Source of the DNA: Photorhabdus luminescens subsp. luminescens
GTDB taxonomy: Bacteria > Pseudomonadota > Gammaproteobacteria > Enterobacterales > Enterobacteriaceae
DNA length: 64,000 bases
Assembly: GCF_001083805.1 (NCBI RefSeq)
Contig: NZ_JXSK01000004.1
Span: 310,001-374,000, forward strand
Direction: 5' to 3'
Made by a program: the position numbers and the translations under genes. The stretch's first letter is position 1, and the number at the start of each line of letters is the position of its first letter. Below, piece after piece: positions 39,206 through 52,323 of the stretch. Under the pieces are notes generated by a model, which did not search any database, had not been told where the DNA came from, and saw only the letters and a list, made by a program, of their open reading frames with translations.

Positions 39206-40165
39206 TTAGCAATAACCATATTGCATCAAGCGCTGATATCGGCGGTTGATTAATTCTTCAGATGTCAAATGATCAATCTCTGCCAGATCAACCAACAACT
39301 GAGCTTTCAACGATGCGGATATTGTTTCATAGTCACGATGAGCGCCACCTAATGGCTCTGAGATCACAGTATCGACTAATTCCAATTCTTTCAAACGAGG
39401 TGCGGTAATCCCCATCGCTTCTGCCGCCAAAGGTGCTTTTTCCGCGCTTTTCCACAAAATTGAAGCACACCCTTCTGGGGAGATAACAGAATAAGTACTA
39501 TATTGCAGCATATTCACTTTATCACCAACACCAATCGCTAATGCGCCACCAGAGCCGCCTTCACCAATGACAGTACAAATAACAGGCACAGACAAGCGGG
39601 ACATTTCACGCAAGTTGCGAGCAATCGCCTCAGATTGACCACGCTCTTCTGCGCCAACCCCCGGATATGCGCCAGGAGTATCAATGAAAGTAATAATTGG
39701 CAGTTTAAAACGCGCTGCCATTTCCATCAAGCGCAAAGCCTTACGATACCCTTCTGGCGCCGGCATACCGAAATTACGGCGAATTTTTTCTTTGGTCTCA
39801 CGGCCTTTTTGGTGACCAATAATCATCACGGGACGCCCATCAAGACGAGCCAGACCACCAACAATGGCTTTGTCATCAGCATAAGCACGATCACCAGCAA
39901 GCTCTTCAAAATCAGTAAAAATATGCTGAATATAGTCCAACGTATAAGGACGACGTGGGTGACGGGCAAGCTGAGCAATTTGCCAGGCACCTAAATCTGA
40001 AAAGATTTTACGAGTCAATTCCAGACTTTTTTCTCGCAAACGTTGTACTTCTTCATCCAGATTTATATCTAATTTTTCACCTTGACGGCTAACTGCGGTT
40101 AGCGAATCAATTTTCGCTTCCAGCTCGGCAATCGGCTGTTCAAATTCAAGAAAATTCAGACTCAT
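39206..40165 (-). CDS. accA: Acetyl-CoA carboxylase carboxyltransferase subunit alpha
   Basis: With AccD moves carboxyl from biotin-BCCP to acetyl-CoA, giving malonyl-CoA for fatty acids. The 319 residues equal E. coli AccA. The crotonase-fold core shows [26 protein letters not shown] and [15 protein letters not shown], which form the oxyanion and biotin pocket. It starts 12 bases past dnaE, so the two are likely cotranscribed, joining replication with lipid synthesis as in E. coli. Confidence 0.97.
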   Translation of the reverse strand: MSLNFLEFEQPIAELEAKIDSLTAVSRQGEKLDINLDEEVQRLREKSLELTRKIFSDLGAWQIAQLARHPRRPYTLDYIQHIFTDFEELAGDRAYADDKAIVGGLARLDGRPVMIIGHQKGRETKEKIRRNFGMPAPEGYRKALRLMEMAARFKLPIITFIDTPGAYPGVGAEERGQSEAIARNLREMSRLSVPVICTVIGEGGSGGALAIGVGDKVNMLQYSTYSVISPEGCASILWKSAEKAPLAAEAMGITAPRLKELELVDTVISEPLGGAHRDYETISASLKAQLLVDLAEIDHLTSEELINRRYQRLMQYGYC

Positions 40166-40177
40166 AACATTCCTATT

Positions 40178-43100
40178 TTAGTCAAATTCTAATTCTACCT
40201 GCTCATTACCCAGCAGAGTTCGCAAATCTGTCAGAAGGTTATCCGTTGGCGTTACCCTCCACGTCGCTCCAAATCTTAAACGGGCGCGGGCGTCTTCCCT
40301 CTGGTAATAAAGATGAACTGGTATCGTTCCCGAACGATGTGGTTCCAATGCACTACGAAGACGGCTTAACAATTGATCATCAATTTGCCTGTCTGACAGC
40401 GAGATAGCAAGTCCACGCGCATATTTTTCACGCGCCTCACTAATATCCATTAATTCACGAGCTGTCATTTTAAGACCGCCATTGAAGTCATCAAAGCTGA
40501 CCTGCCCTGTAGCAATTAATATCCGGTCTTGTTCTAACAAATGCCGATATTTCTCCAAGGCATCGGAAAATAACATAACTTCTAGACGTCCTGAACGGTC
40601 ATCTAAGGTACAAATACCAATCCGGTTACCTCGTTTGGTTATAATCACTTTAGATGCTAACACCAAACCTATCACAGTCGTTACTTGACCACGCGGTGTT
40701 GGATTCACATCTTTTAACCTCAATCCATTAGTATAGCGCTCAATTTCTTTTAAATAACGGGTGATAGGATGCCCAGTTAAATAGAGTCCCAACGTTTCCC
40801 GTTCACCATCAAGAACAATTTGTTCCGGCCATTGAGGAATATTGGCATAAGAGCGCTCCACTTCTTCTGGTTCTTCAGCTAATACACCAAACATATCAGT
40901 CTGACCAGTGGCTTCCGCTTTAGCATGTTGATCTGCTGCTTTTAGGGCATCTTCCAGCGTAGACATCAGTGCTGCACGGTGCGGCCCCAAACGGTCAAAT
41001 GCCCCTGACATGATCAGTTTTTCCATCACTCGACGATTTAACTTCTTGATGTCAACACGGGCACATAAATCAAACAGTTCTCTAAAATAACCCTCTTTCT
41101 GACGAGCTTCAATGATCGCTTCAATCGGCCCTTCGCCTACCCCTTTAATTGCACCGATGCCATATACGATCTCCCCGTCATCATTAACGTGGAAATGATA
41201 CAAACCACTATTGATATCAGGTGGTAAGATTTTCAGCCCCATGCGCCAGCATTCATCAATCAAACCAACAACTTTTTCTGTATTATCCATATCAGCAGTC
41301 ATTACCGCAGCCATGAATTCAGCCGGGTAATGCGCTTTCAACCATAAAGTCTGATAAGAAACCAAGGCATATGCAGCAGAATGAGATTTGTTAAATCCGT
41401 AACCGGCAAACTTCTCTACTAGGTCAAAGATTTTCATTGCCAGTTCGCCATTAATACCCAGCTTTTTTGCGCCCTCTTCAAAGACAGAACGCTGCTTAGC
41501 CATCTCCTCCGGCTTCTTCTTACCCATCGCTCGCCGGAGCATATCTGCACCACCGAGAGTATATCCCGCCAGCACCTGAGCAATCTGCATCACTTGTTCT
41601 TGATAAAGGATAATACCGTAAGTTGGTTCCAACACAGGCTGTAAAGATTCATGCTGCCACTGTATATCCGGGTATGAGAGTTCTTCCCGGCCATGTTTGC
41701 GGTCAATGAAGTTATCCACCATGCCTGATTGCAAAGGACCTGGACGGAATAAAGCAACAAGCGCGATCATATCTTCGAAGCAGTCGGGACGCAGACGTTT
41801 AATCAGATCCTTCATACCACGGGATTCAAGCTGAAATACCGCTGTTGTTTCAGCTCGTTGCAGCATATCAAAGCTTTTAGCGTCGCTCAGTGGAATCGCT
41901 GCAATATCAATCGGCTCTAGACCTTTCTTCGCTCTACGCGCGTTGATCATCTCTAATGCCCAGTTGATAATGGTCAGTGTCCTCAGTCCGAGGAAGTCAA
42001 ATTTCACTAACCCGGCATATTCCACATCGTTTTTATCAAACTGAGTAACCGGGTTCAAACCTTCCGGGTCACAATAGAGAGGCGAAAAATCGGTGATCTT
42101 AGTTGGAGCGATAACCACTCCACCCGCGTGTTTGCCTGCATTGCGAGTAACACCTTCCAATTTACGCGCCATATCTATCAGCGCTTTAACTTCCTCATCC
42201 GCTTCATAGATTTCAGGAAGTTGCGGCTCCGCGGCAAATGCTTTCTCCAACGTCATACCTGGATCAAGCGGTATCAATTTGGAAATCCTATCAACAAATC
42301 CATATGGATGCCCTAGCACACGGCCAACATCCCGAATTACCGCTTTCGCTGCCATTGTACCGAATGTAATGATCTGAGATACGGCATCACGACCATATAT
42401 ATCAGCCACATGATCAATCACCAGATCGCGTTTTTCCATACAGAAATCGACGTCAAAATCGGGCATAGAAACACGTTCAGGATTAAGGAATCGTTCAAAA
42501 AGCAGATCAAATTCCAAGGGATCGAGATCGGTTATTTTTAGGGCATAAGCCACCAGAGAACCTGCACCAGAACCACGTCCAGGGCCAACAGGAACACCGT
42601 TGTCTTTCGACCACTGAATAAATTCCATCACGATCAGGAAGTAGCCTGGGAATCCCATTTGGTTGATAACCCGAAGTTCAACATCGAGTCTCTCATCATA
42701 TTCAGGACGTTTTTCTGCTCGTACTTTTGGATCCGGGTAGAGAAACGCCAAGCGTTCTTCCAATCCTTGTTTAGATTTATCTATCAGATAATCTTCAGTA
42801 CTCATTTCTCCCGTAGGGAATTGCGGCAGGAAATATTCACCAAGGCGAATAGTAACATTACAGCGCTTAGCAATTTCTACACTATTTTCCAGCGCTTCTG
42901 GAATATCAGCGAATAGCTCACACATTTCCTGTTCACTACGCAGATATTGCTGAGGACTGTAATTTTTCGGGCGTTTGGGATCAGCCAAAGTATAGCCATC
43001 ATGAATCGCTACGCGAATCTCATGTGCATCAAAATCTTCGCTATCAATAAAACAAACATCATTAGTTGCAACAACAGGCAGGTTTTTTTCCGTTGCCAGC

Positions 43101-43660
43101 GCAACCGCTGCGTGCAGATAACTTTCTTCATCTGCACGCCCAGTACGGATCAACTCCAAATAATAACAACCGGGAAAATGCTCCTGATAAAACTCAAGGC
43201 ATTGGTCCACCATAACCTGATTACCACGTAGCAGGAATTTACCCACATCCCCCATACGGCCACCAGAGAGCAAGATTAGCCCTTCTTTATGGTTTATCAG
43301 CCATTCCAGCTTAATTGTCGGACCAATCGCACCATATCCCTTCTGATAAGCCTCTGATATCAGCAACGTCAGGTTATGATAGCCCGTATTATTGCGTGCA
43401 AGAATGGTGAGGCTAGCGTACTCATCACCAAGCAGTTCACTTTCTACATAGAAATCAGCACCAATAATCGGTTTTATTCCTGCCCCATGAGCACTGCCGT
43501 AAAATCTCACCAGTCCACACAAATTAGTAAAATCAGTGATCGCAAAAGCCGGCATACCTAACTGCGCAACCTTTTTCACTAAAGGGCTGGTTTTGGCTAA
43601 GCCATCAATCATTGAATAGTCGCTGTGAACACGTAAGTGCACAAAACGGGGTTCGGCCAT
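40178..43660 (-). CDS. dnaE: DNA polymerase III subunit alpha
   Basis: Replicative polymerase. The 1160 residues equal E. coli DnaE. Domain order: PHP (about 1-270, [14 protein letters not shown]), palm with the catalytic aspartates in [14 protein letters not shown], fingers, beta-binding region, an OB fold at about 990-1070 ([14 protein letters not shown]), and the C-terminal tau-binding domain. It sits between rnhB and accA in the conserved lpxA-lpxB-rnhB-dnaE-accA order. No inserts or gaps. Confidence 0.98.
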   Translation of the reverse strand: MAEPRFVHLRVHSDYSMIDGLAKTSPLVKKVAQLGMPAFAITDFTNLCGLVRFYGSAHGAGIKPIIGADFYVESELLGDEYASLTILARNNTGYHNLTLLISEAYQKGYGAIGPTIKLEWLINHKEGLILLSGGRMGDVGKFLLRGNQVMVDQCLEFYQEHFPGCYYLELIRTGRADEESYLHAAVALATEKNLPVVATNDVCFIDSEDFDAHEIRVAIHDGYTLADPKRPKNYSPQQYLRSEQEMCELFADIPEALENSVEIAKRCNVTIRLGEYFLPQFPTGEMSTEDYLIDKSKQGLEERLAFLYPDPKVRAEKRPEYDERLDVELRVINQMGFPGYFLIVMEFIQWSKDNGVPVGPGRGSGAGSLVAYALKITDLDPLEFDLLFERFLNPERVSMPDFDVDFCMEKRDLVIDHVADIYGRDAVSQIITFGTMAAKAVIRDVGRVLGHPYGFVDRISKLIPLDPGMTLEKAFAAEPQLPEIYEADEEVKALIDMARKLEGVTRNAGKHAGGVVIAPTKITDFSPLYCDPEGLNPVTQFDKNDVEYAGLVKFDFLGLRTLTIINWALEMINARRAKKGLEPIDIAAIPLSDAKSFDMLQRAETTAVFQLESRGMKDLIKRLRPDCFEDMIALVALFRPGPLQSGMVDNFIDRKHGREELSYPDIQWQHESLQPVLEPTYGIILYQEQVMQIAQVLAGYTLGGADMLRRAMGKKKPEEMAKQRSVFEEGAKKLGINGELAMKIFDLVEKFAGYGFNKSHSAAYALVSYQTLWLKAHYPAEFMAAVMTADMDNTEKVVGLIDECWRMGLKILPPDINSGLYHFHVNDDGEIVYGIGAIKGVGEGPIEAIIEARQKEGYFRELFDLCARVDIKKLNRRVMEKLIMSGAFDRLGPHRAALMSTLEDALKAADQHAKAEATGQTDMFGVLAEEPEEVERSYANIPQWPEQIVLDGERETLGLYLTGHPITRYLKEIERYTNGLRLKDVNPTPRGQVTTVIGLVLASKVIITKRGNRIGICTLDDRSGRLEVMLFSDALEKYRHLLEQDRILIATGQVSFDDFNGGLKMTARELMDISEAREKYARGLAISLSDRQIDDQLLSRLRSALEPHRSGTIPVHLYYQREDARARLRFGATWRVTPTDNLLTDLRTLLGNEQVELEFD

Positions 43661-43713
43661 ATATTTATCCAGATGATATCAATTTGAAGAATAGCTGTAT
43701 TTAGTCAACAGGT

Positions 43714-44307
43714 TTACTTAAGGCCAATTGCTCTCTTAACCGGCGCAAAACTTTTACGATGATGTTCTGTCGCTCCCAACTGAGCCAACTTTTCTAAATG
43801 AAATGCCGTCGGGTAGCCTTTATGCTTAGCAAATCCATATTCAGGAAACAGTTGATCAAGTTCAGCCATTTCCCGATCTCTGGTCACTTTCGCCACAATA
43901 GAAGCGGCGCTGATTTCAGCAACCAGTCCATCGCCTTTTATTACTGCTTGTGCCGACATGGGTAATTTAGGACAACGGTTACCATCAATCAGCACATATT
44001 CAGGAGAAATAGGCAAATTAGCCACAGCCCTTTGCATCGCAAGCATAGTTGCATGCAGGATATTCAATTGATCAATTTCTGCCGGTTCTGCACGCCCTAA
44101 ACTCCAGCACAATGCTTTTTCTGTGATCTCCAGATACAGTGCCTCACGGCGTTTTTCACTAAGCTTTTTAGAATCGGCCAAACCAACTATTGGCCGTAAT
44201 GGATCTAAAATAACCGCCGCAGTCACAACTGCACCCACTAATGGGCCTCGACCAACTTCATCAACCCCTGCAATCAGACTTGCTTGAGGATATATAAATT
44301 CCATCAT
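43714..44307 (-). CDS. rnhB: Ribonuclease HII
   Basis: Cuts RNA in RNA-DNA hybrids and at single misincorporated ribonucleotides. The 197-residue product has the signature [14 protein letters not shown], supplying the first acidic pair, and a further catalytic Asp in VLIDGNR and the conserved [16 protein letters not shown]. Its start overlaps the lpxB stop by four bases. Confidence 0.96.
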   Translation of the reverse strand: MMEFIYPQASLIAGVDEVGRGPLVGAVVTAAVILDPLRPIVGLADSKKLSEKRREALYLEITEKALCWSLGRAEPAEIDQLNILHATMLAMQRAVANLPISPEYVLIDGNRCPKLPMSAQAVIKGDGLVAEISAASIVAKVTRDREMAELDQLFPEYGFAKHKGYPTAFHLEKLAQLGATEHHRKSFAPVKRAIGLK

Positions 44308-45488
44308 TTTCCTGCCAATTCCAACACGGCTTGTGCTGCTTGTTCGTCAGCATTACAACGAATGCTTTCATGCAAACGTAAAAATGTCTGCTTCAATATT
44401 TCAACTTTTTCACTGCCTTGTAGTAACGGCAACAATTCATCTGCAAGTTTTTGCGGCTGACATTTTTCCTGCAATAATTCTTTAACTAACTCTTCACCGG
44501 ATAATAAGTTAGGCAATGAAACATAAGGCGTTTTTACTAGGCGTTTTGCCAACCAGAAAGTCAATGGCTTCATCCGGTAACCCACCACCATTGGACATTT
44601 TGCCAGCATACATTCCAGAGCAGCAGTACCAGAGGCCAAAAGTGCGGCATCACTTGCGATCATGATTTCTCGCGCTTTGCCATCCACAAGATGAACATTC
44701 AGCTCTGGCGCAACTTCCTGCTTAATGCGCTCAAATTGTTCACGCCGTTTAGCATTCACTAATGGCACAAATACATACAGATCAGGTATGCTTCGCTGCA
44801 ATAACTGAGCAGTTTTAAGAAAATCCGCACTCAGCATCTCAACCTCAGAATGTCGACTACCCGGCAATAAAGCCAAGCAAACAGCCTCTGGCGGAATACC
44901 TAATAACTCACGTGCCGCCGCTTTATTTGGTTGTAATGGCATAGCATCCGCCATAGTGTGCCCAATAAACCGGCATGGAACATTAAACTTATCGTAAAAC
45001 GCTTTTTCAAAAGGTAAGAAAGCCAAGACCATATCTGTGGCTTTACCAATTTTGAAAACACGTTTCTGCCGCCAAGCCCATACCGACGGACTAACATAAT
45101 GAATGGTGCGGATGCCCCGCTGTTTTAACCGACCTTCCAAGGTGATATTGAAATCCGGCGCATCAATGCCCACAAACACATCAGGTTTCAGTTCAGTGAA
45201 ACGAGTGGTCAGATCCTTACGGATTTTCAACAAACGAGGCAAACGTTCAAGAACCTCGACAACCCCCATTACTGCTAGCTCTTCCATCTCATACCAAGCT
45301 TCACAACCTTCAGCCTGCATAAGAGGACCTGCCACACCAACAAAACGGGCATTAGGTACTTTCGCTTTTAAAGCACGAATTAAACCTGCACCAAGGATAT
45401 CACCGGAGGTTTCTCCGGCGATTAATCCAATAGTCAACGGACGCAGACTATCAATAGAAGAAATGGTAGCCAAAGGAGTATCCTTCAT
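44304..45488 (-). CDS. lpxB: Lipid-A-disaccharide synthase
   Basis: GT19 glycosyltransferase joining UDP-diacylglucosamine with lipid X, releasing UDP. The 394-residue product shows [10 protein letters not shown] at the N-terminus, the catalytic region GIDAPDFN, and [10 protein letters not shown] plus [10 protein letters not shown] for donor binding. Membrane-associated in the cytosol. Follows lpxA after four bases; overlaps rnhB. Confidence 0.96.
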   Translation of the reverse strand: MKDTPLATISSIDSLRPLTIGLIAGETSGDILGAGLIRALKAKVPNARFVGVAGPLMQAEGCEAWYEMEELAVMGVVEVLERLPRLLKIRKDLTTRFTELKPDVFVGIDAPDFNITLEGRLKQRGIRTIHYVSPSVWAWRQKRVFKIGKATDMVLAFLPFEKAFYDKFNVPCRFIGHTMADAMPLQPNKAAARELLGIPPEAVCLALLPGSRHSEVEMLSADFLKTAQLLQRSIPDLYVFVPLVNAKRREQFERIKQEVAPELNVHLVDGKAREIMIASDAALLASGTAALECMLAKCPMVVGYRMKPLTFWLAKRLVKTPYVSLPNLLSGEELVKELLQEKCQPQKLADELLPLLQGSEKVEILKQTFLRLHESIRCNADEQAAQAVLELAGK

Positions 45489-45492
45489 CTAC

Positions 45493-46281
45493 TTAACGAA
45501 CAATGCCACGGGTAGAATTTGCCAGAAAATCGCTGAAGATTTTTACATGCTGATTACCTTCAGCTAACTCAGCAATTTCTTGTTGTGCTTCTTCTAAAGT
45601 TTTTCCATTACGATACAAAATCTTGTATGCATTCCTAATTGCGTGCAATGAATCTTTATCAAAACCACGGCGTTTCAGGCCTTCGACATTAATGCCGAAA
45701 GGTGTTGCATGATTCCCCTGAGCGATAACATATGGCGGAATATCCTGTACCACACCAGAACACCCTCCCACCATAGCATGAGCGCCTATCTGACAAAACT
45801 GATGAATCGCACTCATACCACCAATGATGACATAATCACCCAGAGTAACATGCCCTCCTAAAGTACCATTATTAGCAATGACACAACGATCACCGATAAT
45901 ACAGTCATGAGCGACATGGGTATTGATCATCAACAAATTATCATTGCCGATCTTCGTTACACCACCACCTTGCACGGTGCCACGATGAATAGTGACACTT
46001 TCTCGGATACGATTACGATCACCAATTTCAACCCGGGTTGGTTCACCGTGATATTTCAGGTCCTGATTCATTTCGCCAATAGAGGCAAACTGAAAAATCT
46101 GGTTATCACGGCCGATTTTAGTTATTCCATTGACAACAACATGAGACTTCAGCTCTGTGCCTTCGCCAATTTCAACCTGTGAACCAACACAACAAAACGG
46201 CCCAATACGCACATTGGCGCCAATAACCGCACCATCTTCTACAATAGCGCTAGGATGTATATAAGCGGTTTCATCAATCAT
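45493..46281 (-). CDS. lpxA: UDP-N-acetylglucosamine O-acyltransferase
   Basis: First step of lipid A synthesis: moves 3-hydroxyacyl from ACP to UDP-GlcNAc. The 262 residues equal E. coli LpxA. Left-handed beta-helix built from hexapeptide repeats over most of the N-terminal 190 residues. The catalytic histidine lies in [14 protein letters not shown] and the ruler region follows. A helical C-terminal domain completes it. Three bases separate it from fabZ. Confidence 0.97.
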   Translation of the reverse strand: MIDETAYIHPSAIVEDGAVIGANVRIGPFCCVGSQVEIGEGTELKSHVVVNGITKIGRDNQIFQFASIGEMNQDLKYHGEPTRVEIGDRNRIRESVTIHRGTVQGGGVTKIGNDNLLMINTHVAHDCIIGDRCVIANNGTLGGHVTLGDYVIIGGMSAIHQFCQIGAHAMVGGCSGVVQDIPPYVIAQGNHATPFGINVEGLKRRGFDKDSLHAIRNAYKILYRNGKTLEEAQQEIAELAEGNQHVKIFSDFLANSTRGIVR

Positions 46282-46284
46282 AGA

Positions 46285-46737
46285 CTAAACCTCACGACGG
46301 CGAGCACACATCATTTCTGCTTCGCAAGCTACTTCTCCATCGACTTTTGCTACGCCTCTACAACGTGCAACCCCTCGACGCTCTTTAATAAATTCCACTT
46401 CTAATATCAGTTGATCCCCAGGCACTACTGGACGTTTAAAACGGGCGCCATCAATTGCGGCAAAATAATAGAGCTCATTTGGCTCCAGTTTACCCACGCT
46501 CTTAAATGCCAGAATTCCGGTAGCCTGTGCCATAGCTTCAAGGATCAAAACGCCAGGGAAAATAGGTTTGCCGGGAAAATGCCCCTGAAAGAAGGGTTCA
46601 TTTAAAGATACATTTTTTACTGCACGTAAGAATTTACCTTCCTCAAAATCAAGAACGCGATCCACCAATAAAAATGGATAACGATGTGGAAGTAGATCTA
46701 AAATTTCTTCAATGTGCAGAGTATGATTATCACTCAT
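46285..46737 (-). CDS. fabZ: 3-hydroxyacyl-ACP dehydratase FabZ
   Basis: Dehydrates 3-hydroxyacyl-ACP in fatty acid elongation, competing with LpxA for the same substrate. The 150-residue hot-dog-fold product has the catalytic [20 protein letters not shown] with His and Glu. The gap to lpxD is 134 bases, where E. coli has almost none. Confidence 0.97.
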   Translation of the reverse strand: MSDNHTLHIEEILDLLPHRYPFLLVDRVLDFEEGKFLRAVKNVSLNEPFFQGHFPGKPIFPGVLILEAMAQATGILAFKSVGKLEPNELYYFAAIDGARFKRPVVPGDQLILEVEFIKERRGVARCRGVAKVDGEVACEAEMMCARRREV

Positions 46738-46871
46738 CTAAATACTCTTCCTGTCAAAAAGGACTAATTGTATTAACGACACGGCCCGCTTAAACCCCAA
46801 ATCCAGAGTTCCCAGGCAGGCCGCAAAAATAAGACACAACCAAAAATATAGTGCACTTAAATATAGCGCAA
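46738..46871 (-). promoter_or_regulatory. Expanded lpxD-fabZ spacer
   Basis: On the minus strand it starts with TTGCGC and TATATT-like boxes (15-bp spacing) in CTATATTTAAGTGCACTATA. It could hold an internal promoter for fabZ and the genes after it. GACAGGAAGAG lies close to the fabZ start. Confidence 0.35.
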
Positions 46872-47900
46872 TTACTCGTTTCCGCCTTCCAGCTTACTCT
46901 CCACTGACTTAAGACGTTTATTCATTTCATTGATATTCATGACTAAAGCTGCCGTCTTACGCCAAACTTTATTTGGTTGTGCCGGAATGCCAGAGGAGTA
47001 TACACCAGGTTCAGTGATGGGGCGCATTATCATACTCATCCCCGTGACTGTCACCTTATCACAGATTTCCATATGTCCATTAATTACACTGGCGCCGCCA
47101 ATCATACAGTAACAACCAATTTTCAGACTACCGGCCATGATCACACCGCCAGCAATCGCCGTATTGTCACCAATGATAACATTATGAGCAATCTGACATT
47201 GGTTATCGATAATGACTCCATTACCAATAATGGTATTATCCAAAGCTCCTCGATCGATCGTCGTACAGGCGCCAACTTCAACCCGATCACCCATAATGAC
47301 TGAACCTAATTGAGGAATTTTAACCCACTTACCACGATCATTCGCATAGCCAAAACCATCAGACCCAATCACTGCTCCTGACTGAATCAAACACTGTTCA
47401 CCCATTTCAACATTATGATAAACAGAGACATTCGCCCAAAGACGACTTCCCGCGCCAATACGCGTATTTTTACCAATAAAGCAACCTGCGCCGATAACAA
47501 CATTGTCACCAAGAACAACGCCAGATTCGATAACAGCATTGGCTCCGACAGCAACGTTTTTACCCAAAGTTGCCTGAGGTGAAATCACCGCAGAAAGGTG
47601 AATATCCTGTGCGGGAATCGGTGTTGTATCCATAATCTGAGCCATATAGGCATATGCCAGATAAGGATTAGCGACAACCAACGCCGGAATATTGCAATAA
47701 GGAAGATCTGACGCCTGGAGAACAACAGCGGCAGCCTGACATTCACCTAAACGTTCACGGTAACGACTGTCCGACAAGAAAGTAATCTGTTCACTATTGG
47801 CCGAATGCATTGGTGCAATACTGGTGATAACAATATCGCCATCACCATGTAATTGTGCATTCAACTGCTGAGCTAAATCAGCCAATCGAATTGAAGACAT
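46872..47900 (-). CDS. lpxD: UDP-3-O-acylglucosamine N-acyltransferase
   Basis: Third step of lipid A synthesis: N-acylates UDP-3-O-acylglucosamine from 3-hydroxyacyl-ACP. The 342-residue product (E. coli 341) has a uridine-binding N-terminal domain, a long hexapeptide beta-helix (about 105-305) with catalytic His in [18 protein letters not shown], and a C-terminal helix [16 protein letters not shown]. It begins three bases past skp. Confidence 0.97.
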   Translation of the reverse strand: MSSIRLADLAQQLNAQLHGDGDIVITSIAPMHSANSEQITFLSDSRYRERLGECQAAAVVLQASDLPYCNIPALVVANPYLAYAYMAQIMDTTPIPAQDIHLSAVISPQATLGKNVAVGANAVIESGVVLGDNVVIGAGCFIGKNTRIGAGSRLWANVSVYHNVEMGEQCLIQSGAVIGSDGFGYANDRGKWVKIPQLGSVIMGDRVEVGACTTIDRGALDNTIIGNGVIIDNQCQIAHNVIIGDNTAIAGGVIMAGSLKIGCYCMIGGASVINGHMEICDKVTVTGMSMIMRPITEPGVYSSGIPAQPNKVWRKTAALVMNINEMNKRLKSVESKLEGGNE

Positions 47901-47903
47901 CTA

Positions 47904-48401
47904 TTATTTAACCTGTTTCAATACACTTGCAGTAATATTTTTGCCAGATACTGAATAAGCAACAGCATTCGCGTCAATAACGATATCATAGCCTTCTTTG
48001 CCAGCAACTACTTTGATTGCGTCCTGAATACGACTTAGAATTTTGTTGCGTTCTTCCATCTCGCGACGACGGTGATCTTGTTCAAAAGCTTGGGCCTTTT
48101 TGCCAAATTCTTCACGCTTAGCCATCACCTCTTTTTCCAGATTAGTACGTTCACTGGATTTCATAGTGGAACCATCACGCTGTAATTTCTGAATCTTGGA
48201 TTGCAAATCAGTTTCCATCCGTTGCAATTCAGATGCGCGGTTTTTAAACTCATTTTCCAACTGCTTCGCAACAGCTTCGCGGGCTGGTAGCTGCTGGAAA
48301 ATCTCACCAACATTGACAACGGCAATTTTGTCTGCTGCCTGAGCACCAGCCGAGAAAGCTAATGCAATACCAAAGCTTGCTGCACACAACAATTTTTTCA
48401 C
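47904..48401 (-). CDS. skp: Periplasmic chaperone Skp
   Basis: Trimeric jellyfish-shaped chaperone that carries unfolded outer-membrane proteins to the BAM complex. The 165-residue product has a signal peptide ending GAQA before ADKIAVVN, long charged helices forming the tentacles, and the C-terminal [12 protein letters not shown] strand. Starts with GTG at 48401, with AAGGAG six bases upstream; the longer frame to 48515 is not supported. Between bamA and lpxD as in E. coli. Confidence 0.95.
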   Translation of the reverse strand: MKKLLCAASFGIALAFSAGAQAADKIAVVNVGEIFQQLPAREAVAKQLENEFKNRASELQRMETDLQSKIQKLQRDGSTMKSSERTNLEKEVMAKREEFGKKAQAFEQDHRRREMEERNKILSRIQDAIKVVAGKEGYDIVIDANAVAYSVSGKNITASVLKQVK

Positions 48402-48511
48402 TATAAACTCCTTAAACCACGCTATCTGTAACAGATTGGAAAACTTAGTTAATGCCCTGAAACCTGAGATTTCAGAGCTTGCTCTATCAATAATAAGATA
48501 AAAACGCATTA

Positions 48512-50905
48512 TCACCAGGTTTTGCCAATATTAAATTGGAACTGCTCTGATCTGTCACCTTCGTAGTCTTTAATCGGCTTAGCATAAGAGAACACTAGCG
48601 GACCCAAAGGAGACATCCATTGCAATGCAATACCCGCCGAAACGCGGATATTACCTGGTTTACTGTAATCAGGTATACCTTTGCTTTTCATCACCGCAGA
48701 ATCATTCCAATCGGTATCCCAAACCGTACCTGAATCAATAAAGAATGAAGTTCGGACAGAATTCGAATACTTACTATCAAGGAATGGCGTTGGCGTAATT
48801 AACTCAAGGCTGGCTACCGCCATTGCATTACCCCCTACAGCATCACGAGACGGACTCTCTTTCTTAGGCGAACCATCCTTATACAGGTAAATAGCCTTAG
48901 GACCGATATTGTTAGAACGGAAACCACGAACCGTACTGGAGCCGCCTGCATAGAAGTTTTCATAGAATGGCAACTCTTTACCGCCTAATCCATCCCCATA
49001 CCCTAAACGGCTACGTCCCAAAATCACCCAAGTACGATCATCATTAATTGGATAATAGGCAGAAGTATCAAGAGTCACTTTGTAAAATTCGTTATCGGAA
49101 CCAGGAATAGTCACTTTACCATTCAGAGTCGACTTCACACCTGATGTTGGGAAGAAACCACGGTCGAGGTTGTTATATGTCCATCCCATAGTGAGAGCAA
49201 AATCATCTGCTTTGAATTCGGCTTTACTTTCAAGATCAGGTTTCTCGCCCATAGACCTCAGATAACGCCACATTGCTACCTGAGGAAGCATATCAGACAG
49301 AGAGTTATGAATATAATTTAAGCCAAAATTCAGCGAGTTATTTTCATTAATCGGGAAACCAAGGAAACCGCTTATACCATAGCTTTGGTTAGTGTAACCG
49401 GATAATTCAGCATCATCGGCTCTGAAATCGTTGTAGAATACTCGACCACCAAGGCTCACACCATTAATCGTAAAGTATGGATCAGTGAAGGAGAGCTCTG
49501 CGTAAGTTGAATAATCGTTCTTACTGGCATTAATTCCAACAGCGTTACCTGTACCCAACCAGTTATCCTGTTGAGCGCCAATTTGGAAACTAACGCCGCT
49601 TTCTGTACCAAAACCAACACCAAAGTTCAGAGAACCGGTATTACGTTCTTTAACTTTATAAACGACATCGACCTGATCAGGGCTGCCTGGTATACGCTGA
49701 GTTTCAACATCTACCGTTTCGAAATAACCCAAACGGTTAAGACGCTCTTTACCTAGTTCAACTAAATCACTCCCTAACCATGCTCTTTCCATCTGACGCA
49801 TTTCACGACGCAGAACGGAATCTTTAGTGGTGTCATTACCAGAAAAACGGATTTTACGGACATAGAAACGGTTGCCTGCATCAATATTGACATGCAGTTT
49901 TACTGTCTTATCCTGATCATTAATTTCAGGTTGCGTCATCACTCGTGGATAAGCATAACCATAGCGACCAAGCAGGTTTTTGATATCATTTTCCATTTTA
50001 GTCACCTGAGTCCCGTTATACAGAGAACCAGGCTCAATGGCAGCCAGCTTAGTAATTTCTGACTGATAACCCGCCATATTACCGTTCAGGTCAATACCGG
50101 ATATTTTGTATTGATCCCCCTCAGTCATATTTATCGTGACATAAATACCTTTTTTATCTGGCGTCAAGCTAACCTGAGTCGAATCAATGTTGAAACGGGC
50201 ATAACCGCGATCAAGGTAAAAACTGCGCAATGCTTCAAGGTCACCAGTCAGTTTTTGTTTCTGATATTTCTGATCAGCGGTCAGATTCCACCACGGCACA
50301 TCATCTCTCAGTTGGAAACGATTCAATAACTCATCAGAAGAAAATGATTTATTACCGACAATGTTAATTTGCTGGATTTTTGCCGAAACACCTTCAGCAA
50401 AAACCAGTTTTAAATCGACACGGTTACGTGGAAGCGGCGTAACAACCGCTTTTACACTCGCGTTGTATTTGCCCACACTGTAATAGAAATCTTCCAACCC
50501 TCTTTCGATATTGGACAGCATCGTGCGGTCAAGGGCTTCTCCGACCCGAACATGAGATGCCTCAAGGTTCTGTTTCAACATGTCATCTTTCACCGATTTA
50601 TTGCCGGAGAAAGTGATGCTAGCAATAGTCGGCCGTTCTTTTACCTGAACAATAAGTGTATTGCCATCACGCAGGACACGAACGTCTTCAAAGTTACCAG
50701 TAGCAAATAGTGCATGAATGGTACGACCGATATCTTCATCGCTGACCGTATCACCTACGCGAACTGGCATATTCAATAATGCTGCACCTACGGCGACGCG
50801 TTGAAGACCTTCAAAGTGAATGTCCTGAACTACGAATCCGTCTGCACCGTATGCAGCGGCGCTGCCGAACAGCAGCGACGCTATGAGTAACTTTTTCATC
50901 GCCAT
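48512..50905 (-). CDS. bamA: Outer-membrane protein assembly factor BamA
   Basis: Central beta-barrel of the BAM complex that folds outer-membrane proteins. The 797-residue product (E. coli 810) has a signal peptide cut after YG before [15 protein letters not shown], five POTRA domains to about residue 422, and a 16-strand barrel. VRGF in the L6 loop ([11 protein letters not shown]) and the terminal aromatic signature FQFNIGKTW are intact. The shorter length comes from a trimmed extracellular loop near [17 protein letters not shown]. Start 50905 gives MAMKKL. Confidence 0.97.
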
Positions 50906-50939
50906 CGTTGTAATGCGTCTTCCTAACCAGTCTTCCGCT

Positions 50940-52295
50940 TTAAAAACGGGAGAAATCATTGAAAAGTGCAAGCCCCATCAATAACACCAGTATCATAGCA
51001 CCGATGCGATAGCTGAAGTCTTGTACACGCTCGGAAACCGGCCCCCCCTTTATCTTTTCGATAAACAAGAAGAGCAAGTGTCCACCATCTAACACAGGTA
51101 ATGGGATTAGGTTAATAATCCCAAGATTGACGCTTATTAGCGCCAAAAACATCAAATAATACACTAAGCCGGAATCAGCCGACACCCCCGCCCCTTTGGC
51201 AATAGAGATAGGCCCACTCAGGTTGTTAATTTTCACATCGCCAACGATCAGCTTACCAATCATACTGACAGTTAATCGCATCAATTGCCAAGTCTTATCT
51301 CCTGCTTGATACATGGCAGAGAAAGGCCCGTATTGCTGAACGATTTTATATTCATCGGCTAATGGGACAATTCGCAGTTCCACACCGGCAAAACCAACTT
51401 TCCTGCCACCGGATTGTTGTCTTACTTCCGGCGTCATAGAGAGAGAAATAATATGACCAGCCCGATCCACGGAAAGTTCCAGCGGGACATTCGGATTATT
51501 ACTGACAAAGGATGTAAAAGTATGCCAAACATCTATTTCCTGGCTACCGACTTTAACTATCCTATCCCCCTTTTGCAAACCTGCTTTTTCTGCTGCGGAG
51601 CCAGGGATAACTTTTTCCACCAGAGAATCCAAATGAGGACCGACAGGCATAATCCCTAGAGACAACACAGGATCTTGCTTATCAGGATCAAAACGCCATT
51701 GCCGCAAATCCAGAGTTTTCTCTACCGGATGTGATGAACCTGGAGAGATAACCTGAACAGTCATGTTATCATCACCTATCTTGCCCACCAGAGCAAAACG
51801 CACTGAATTCCAATCAAGCGTTTCGATACCATCTACGGATTTTAGTTCCATTCCTGATGAAATATTTGCTTGCGCAGCGATAGAATCTGGTTTGATATCC
51901 GCAACAACAGGACGTATTGCCGGCACGCCAATAATAAACACTAACCAATAAACCACAGCCGCCAATAAAAAGTTAGCAATTGGCCCGGCACTGACAACCG
52001 CAGCACGCTGACCAAGTGTCTTATTATTGAATGCCATATGACGGTGTTCAGGAGAAACAGGTGAAACACGCTCATCAAGCATTTTCACATATCCCCCCAG
52101 TGGAATAAGGGCTATAACATATTCCGTTCCCTGGCGGTCCACACGCCGCCATAGCGCTTTACCAAAACCAATAGAGAAACGTTCAACGTAAATGCCACAC
52201 TTCCTGGCTACCCAAAAATGACCAAACTCATGCACAGTGATCAATATGCCTAGCGCAATAATAAAAGCCGCCAGATTCCAGAGAATTCCCATCAT
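50940..52295 (-). CDS. rseP: Site-2 metalloprotease RseP
   Basis: Intramembrane zinc protease that cuts RseA after DegS, releasing sigma-E; also clears signal peptides. The 451-residue product has the zinc motif HEFGH (22-26) in the first transmembrane segment, two PDZ domains (about 125-310), and LDGGHLLF with the third zinc ligand. It sits directly upstream of bamA, 34 bases away, tying envelope stress control with outer-membrane assembly. Confidence 0.96.
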
Positions 52296-52323
52296 ATTTT
52301 TTAAACGCCGTCAAACAGAGAGA

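Noticed and set aside
48402-48515. Longer Skp start overlapping bamA end
   Set aside because: The GTG at 48401 with AAGGAG and a proper signal peptide is clearly the start; the upstream part has no signal-peptide character.
51414-51659. Plus-strand frames inside rseP, dnaE, lpxD and glnD
   Set aside because: All are antisense or out-of-frame shadows of well-supported conserved genes.
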